A DNA stretch of 64,000 nucleotides from G963556115 sp963677015 (GTDB taxonomy: Bacteria; Planctomycetota; SZUA-567), in assembly GCA_963677015.1 (NCBI GenBank), contig OY781533.1, positions 1,488,001-1,552,000 on the forward strand. Direction: 5' to 3'. The notes below the pieces were generated by a model. That model ran no database searches. It was not told the DNA's origin and was given only the letters and a program-made list of their open reading frames with translations. Made by a program: the position numbers and the translations under genes. Below are positions 61,901 through 64,000 of this stretch, piece after piece (positions within the stretch are counted from its first letter, which is position 1; each line of letters begins with the position of its first letter).

Positions 61901-62156
61901 TATTTATGAGCAGGGACAGGCGCTGCTGGCTCTAGGTCGGGAGGATGAGGCACTGCGGTATTATGGGCGTGTTTTTTCCTTGTTCTATAATCAATATGAA
62001 GAGGCGGATGCGGCACGTTATGCAGCAGCTATTATACATGAGAAAAACAGTAACTTCGCTCTGGCATTACAATTATATGATGATATGTTTGATAAGGCAA
62101 AATATCTGGATGATAAACTCAGAGTGGCCGGTTTAATTGAAAGGGAGGCAGAATGA
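58938..62156 (+). CDS. Very large secreted TPR-repeat protein
   Basis: About 1072 residues with an N-terminal signal or anchor segment (RFIIPLLAAILGFSLNIL). TPR-like pairs run through almost the whole length, for example QAFYWAAKGYMLLGDYASAIKYF, NLELADALTAQAEI, YRAMSVYSQGNINYAVSLF, YYAGLALKNSGVLDAASRHF and GLVLGTWLLKNNQWQLALEKA. TTG 58938 has GGAGAG 7 bp upstream; TTG 58920 is an alternative. The 4-bp overlap (ATGA) with lpxK suggests a job in outer-membrane biogenesis, such as a periplasmic scaffold. No enzyme motif seen. Confidence 0.85.
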   Translation: MSLRFIIPLLAAILGFSLNILKAEDNFVTYDEVVTAAAATTPQNIDDSIEVMQRLFDGGNFTQVIELSQALLDNKFFQPIPPISKPDITDMMSSSEISRVENENNFMQAGRIARQLTREMLYFYHARSLYENYKLNNNNDQLFQSVDEFLRIGENLYGFSQQQYRAQAFYWAAKGYMLLGDYASAIKYFREVAKYEPTQELDVQTNLELADALTAQAEIVGDKGTDQPGRSPQDLPANPKEVLKTREELLKEAERELSKITTNSGRKDYFGDVEMRLIELRYKLHKYDDAERLANVFLSRATPGSKEYALVSYYRAMSVYSQGNINYAVSLFKQAIEENKESAYRARLYYGYGWCNAQLAKTAGPEQRMIYLTRAQTALSSAIELMPFDAERDSAILELTDVLLKNKEYEDAVKVVQEVLDVPATRIQANYYAGLALKNSGVLDAASRHFHTVLELSHAYGNNKYILETLNELASLESMRQSYAEALEYYRSARDEAIKQLQYDIVASASLGMATAQAELGYYDEAKREEAASRLLDSVIDMSAAARKGEPADIKTAATVIEFRARALDEWTKANSGNLDKALSILATLQGRLLPRLRKDELEYVQGRIYYLKAQNQRREKVIDFKTQLAEFDDVFANYNKAESIVQDALDANPRGDFSAQTRYLLGLIYTSYGSLKLELAALQKSRGMGASAPPLEKEGVESYRKAVAPLNLAVTAAEGNTSLRIDARELLGRTYLAIGKYSGSISKEFSQFEKGLDEFRILAGEPAISAEKRFEAIYNMAVAYSENNQKQQAYDVLKPYFGSNIRAVSLGGQMMLDLQQPRIAYQTLTYGIKEAMKSRHPDDDGIAAAMYEAYSLGIEQSDNIAETSVDREKVIKESSDGLFDLGKRYPGTTWASKGLLVLGTWLLKNNQWQLALEKAVQGIESLKGDIKAIDTVQAMYLLKGNALLEGGKEEHDQALYQDALRAFAQAERANTRTNLGNKQRARSIYEQGQALLALGREDEALRYYGRVFSLFYNQYEEADAARYAAAIIHEKNSNFALALQLYDDMFDKAKYLDDKLRVAGLIEREAE

Positions 62157-63211
62157 GTTTGGCTAGTACTGTGAGATCAATGCTTGAAAAGAAGAAAAAG
62201 GGTGTGCGGGCGTTTATACTCCGTACTGTTCTTTATCCTTTTTCGGTTATTTACTCCTTGGGAATGAAGCTGCGGAATAAAGCGTATTTTGAAAACTGGA
62301 TTGTACGTTCCAGAGCGCCGTTACCGGTAATAAGTATTGGTAATATTAGTGTTGGTGGTACTGGCAAAACGCCGTTTGTCATTATGCTTTGCCGGTTGCT
62401 TAAAAGTATGCAGATAAAACCCGGTATTCTTATACGCGGGTATAAATCAAAAAATCCCAATGATTCTGATGAGGTGACTCTATACCGTAATCTTTTGCCG
62501 GAGGTAAAGGTCTACCCTGGAAAAAATAGAATTCTTTCTGCGATGGAAGCCGTAAAAGATGGAGTAGATGTACTCGTACTTGATGACGGTTTTCAACATT
62601 TGAAGCTTATGCGCAATATGGATATTGTGCTGATAGATGCGACATCGCCATTTGGCGGTGGGAGAGTCACACCTGGAGGAATGCTGCGGGAATCACTGGA
62701 GGGCTTAAAGCGTGCTACCGCTATTGTTCTAACGCGTGTGGATCAGGTCTCTTCATCGCAGCTCGAACTGTTATTAAGAGATTTGAAGCAGTTTGCACCG
62801 AGTGTTTCCGTATTGCATAGTACTCATCGTCCATCGCGTTTTTATGATATGACCGGTAAATCACATGATTTGCAGGAGCTTGAAGGTATGCGGGTTGTGG
62901 CTATTAGCGGGATAGGTCAGCCGGCGGCCTTTGCTCAAACACTCACTGAACTTGGTGCGGATGTCAGAGAAATTATTGAGTTTCCCGATCATAATGCATA
63001 TTCTGCATCACAGTTCTCCAAGGCTTTATCGACGGTTGATTCTTCTCTCACTCCTATTATAACCGAGAAGGATGCGGTAAAGCTTAATCAGGTACTTTCT
63101 GACGGGTATAAGCAGGATGTGTATGTGCTTGGCGTTGATCTGCGGGTTGTTGGTGTGCCGGTGCTTAAAGAATGGATTGAGGACATGTTTGAAGATGCCG
63201 CTGTAGTGTGA
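62153..63211 (+). CDS. lpxK: Tetraacyldisaccharide 4'-kinase LpxK
   Basis: Phosphorylates the lipid A disaccharide precursor. GNISVGGTGKTPFVIML (P-loop at residues 63-77), GYKSKNPND-type segment, DVLVLDDGFQHL with the catalytic DDGFQH, and IVLIDATSPFGGGRVTPGG are diagnostic. 352 residues, normal. The membrane-associated N-terminal helix TVLYPFSVIYSLGM is present. Overlaps the TPR gene by four bases. This confirms a lipid A-containing outer membrane. Confidence 0.96.
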   Translation: MSLASTVRSMLEKKKKGVRAFILRTVLYPFSVIYSLGMKLRNKAYFENWIVRSRAPLPVISIGNISVGGTGKTPFVIMLCRLLKSMQIKPGILIRGYKSKNPNDSDEVTLYRNLLPEVKVYPGKNRILSAMEAVKDGVDVLVLDDGFQHLKLMRNMDIVLIDATSPFGGGRVTPGGMLRESLEGLKRATAIVLTRVDQVSSSQLELLLRDLKQFAPSVSVLHSTHRPSRFYDMTGKSHDLQELEGMRVVAISGIGQPAAFAQTLTELGADVREIIEFPDHNAYSASQFSKALSTVDSSLTPIITEKDAVKLNQVLSDGYKQDVYVLGVDLRVVGVPVLKEWIEDMFEDAAVV

Positions 63212-63264
63212 AGATATGTTTTTTTGTTTATGATTTTGATTGTACCGTACTTATAATGAAATAT

Positions 63265-63306
63265 AAAAGGCCAATGGGAATCGATAATGGTTCGCATCGG
63301 CCTTTT
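63265..63306. terminator. Terminator between lpxK and the reductase-domain gene
   Basis: AAAAGGCC (63265-63272) pairs with GGCCTTTT (63299-63306), flanked by ATAT/ATAT. Can serve both convergent genes; the loop of 26 bp is long and contains partial pairing. Confidence 0.7.
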
Positions 63307-63325
63307 AAAATATATGAATGGTAGT

Positions 63326-63997
63326 TTACTGCAGTTGCTCAATTCCAGCCGCTGTGAGTAGATTTTCCAAACCGGTACGTTCGATAAATTTTCCCATCCG
63401 TTCATGCCTGCGCGCATTTTCGCAGTAATAGTTGATTATTTTTTCAATAAGGTCTTTGGCTTTTTCGTCATCAAGTTCTCTGGCAATACGTTCTGAAAGC
63501 CTTGGCAGTCCACCGCCGCAGCCACCTACAAAAAGATCCCATCCTTTATGGGTCCCTACAAGACCAATATCTTTGATCGCAGTTTCAGCGCACTTGTTTC
63601 CACAACCGGCTACACCGATCTTGATCTTTCCGGGTATTTCCATACCATGATATTTTTCATCCAGGAAAAGTCCCATTTTTAGAGAATCCTGTTGGCCGCG
63701 TTTGCAATATGTGGTGCCGGGACAGGCTTTTACACTGCGGATGCAGAGACCTACAGTTGCACCCGGTGACATTCCCAGATCATTCCAGACCTTATCGATA
63801 TCACTTTCTTGCAGACCTATAATTGCTATTCGTGCCGCACTGGTTATTTTTAACGCCTGTGCATTATACTTTTCAGCTGCATCTGCAATTTTTCTGAGTG
63901 TTTCCGGTGTTATAATGCCGCAGGGGATATGTGGCGCAACTGCATATGTTTCTTTATCGCGCTGTATAATAACCCCTTTATCTCCGTCTTTCAACAT
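63326..63997 (-). CDS. Nitrite/sulfite reductase-type siroheme and 4Fe-4S domain protein
   Basis: 223 residues beginning MLKDGDKGVIIQRDKETYAV. IPCGIITPETLRKIAD and ALKITSAARIAI match the ferredoxin-like half-domain of sulfite/nitrite reductases; ACPGTTYCKRG (CxxxxxC) with GVAGCGNKCAE (CxxxC) gives the four Cys of the siroheme-4Fe-4S centre. It is about half the length of a full dissimilatory or assimilatory reductase, like the stand-alone short group in anaerobes. The ATG lies at base 63997, so a longer N-terminus beyond the window is possible. Electron donor unknown. Confidence 0.85.
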   Translation of the reverse strand: MLKDGDKGVIIQRDKETYAVAPHIPCGIITPETLRKIADAAEKYNAQALKITSAARIAIIGLQESDIDKVWNDLGMSPGATVGLCIRSVKACPGTTYCKRGQQDSLKMGLFLDEKYHGMEIPGKIKIGVAGCGNKCAETAIKDIGLVGTHKGWDLFVGGCGGGLPRLSERIARELDDEKAKDLIEKIINYYCENARRHERMGKFIERTGLENLLTAAGIEQLQ

Positions 63998-64000
63998 ATT

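Overview
The window looks like the chromosome of a Gram-negative, flagellated bacterium, probably of the PVC group and most plausibly Lentisphaerota. The Gram-negative evidence is kdsC, a large LptC/LptA-type protein, lpxK, ExbB/ExbD and lipoproteins. A full MoxR/Bat locus, a GntR-headed LacI-type sugar regulator, MraZ and a very large flagellin fit that group. The lineage is an inference from gene content; no rRNA is present. Genes are dense, Shine-Dalgarno motifs are strong, and GTG and TTG starts are common. I see no phage, insertion sequence or CRISPR array.

Layout. 1-9.9 kb: 3' part of recD, topA, exbB-exbD, then tatA-pcrA-umuC and an unrecognised gene. 9.9-17.0 kb: a lipoprotein cyclophilin, manA, then on the minus strand rbfA, a 48-residue membrane protein and a catalytically degenerate twin-domain HtrA relative; then a glutaredoxin-like gene and lexA-recA behind an E. 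coli-like SOS operator. 17.2-26.1 kb: a TIM-barrel epimerase-like gene, kdsC with a 1039-residue LptC/OstA protein, a TPR gene, recQ, and a REC protein fused to a histidine-kinase-like region that lacks its histidine. 26.4-35.9 kb: moxR, DUF58, a lipoprotein and batA-B-C-D-E; BatC contains 42 tandem Asn-Gln-Gln units. 35.9-44.7 kb: site-2 protease and AsmA-like gene, serC, an 848-residue flagellin with a sigma-28 promoter and structured leader, and enolase. 44.7-51.9 kb: GntR/LacI regulator divergent from a PfkB kinase, mraZ with three 20-bp-phased repeats, two unrecognised membrane proteins, an MTA/SAH deaminase-type amidohydrolase and tRNA-Phe. 51.9-64 kb: an excisionase-type HTH fused to a receiver domain, a flippase-like membrane protein, a Gate-domain membrane protein behind a cobalamin riboswitch, two hot-dog thioesterases, dtd, DUF1848, queH, a 1000-residue TPR protein coupled to lpxK, and a siroheme/4Fe-4S reductase-domain protein.

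How the genes fit together. Two themes stand out: DNA damage response (lexA-recA, umuC, pcrA, recQ, recD) and envelope construction (kdsC, LptC/OstA, lpxK, AsmA-like, Bat, ExbBD, TatA). The regulatory DNA is unusually readable: SOS operator, sigma-28 promoter with possible CsrA sites, MraZ repeats, B12 riboswitch with terminator, and many perfect hairpin terminators between convergent genes. The most useful leads are the riboswitch-controlled Gate-domain protein, the rbfA/small-membrane-protein/pseudo-HtrA cluster, and the MraZ repeats that differ from the usual TGGG type.
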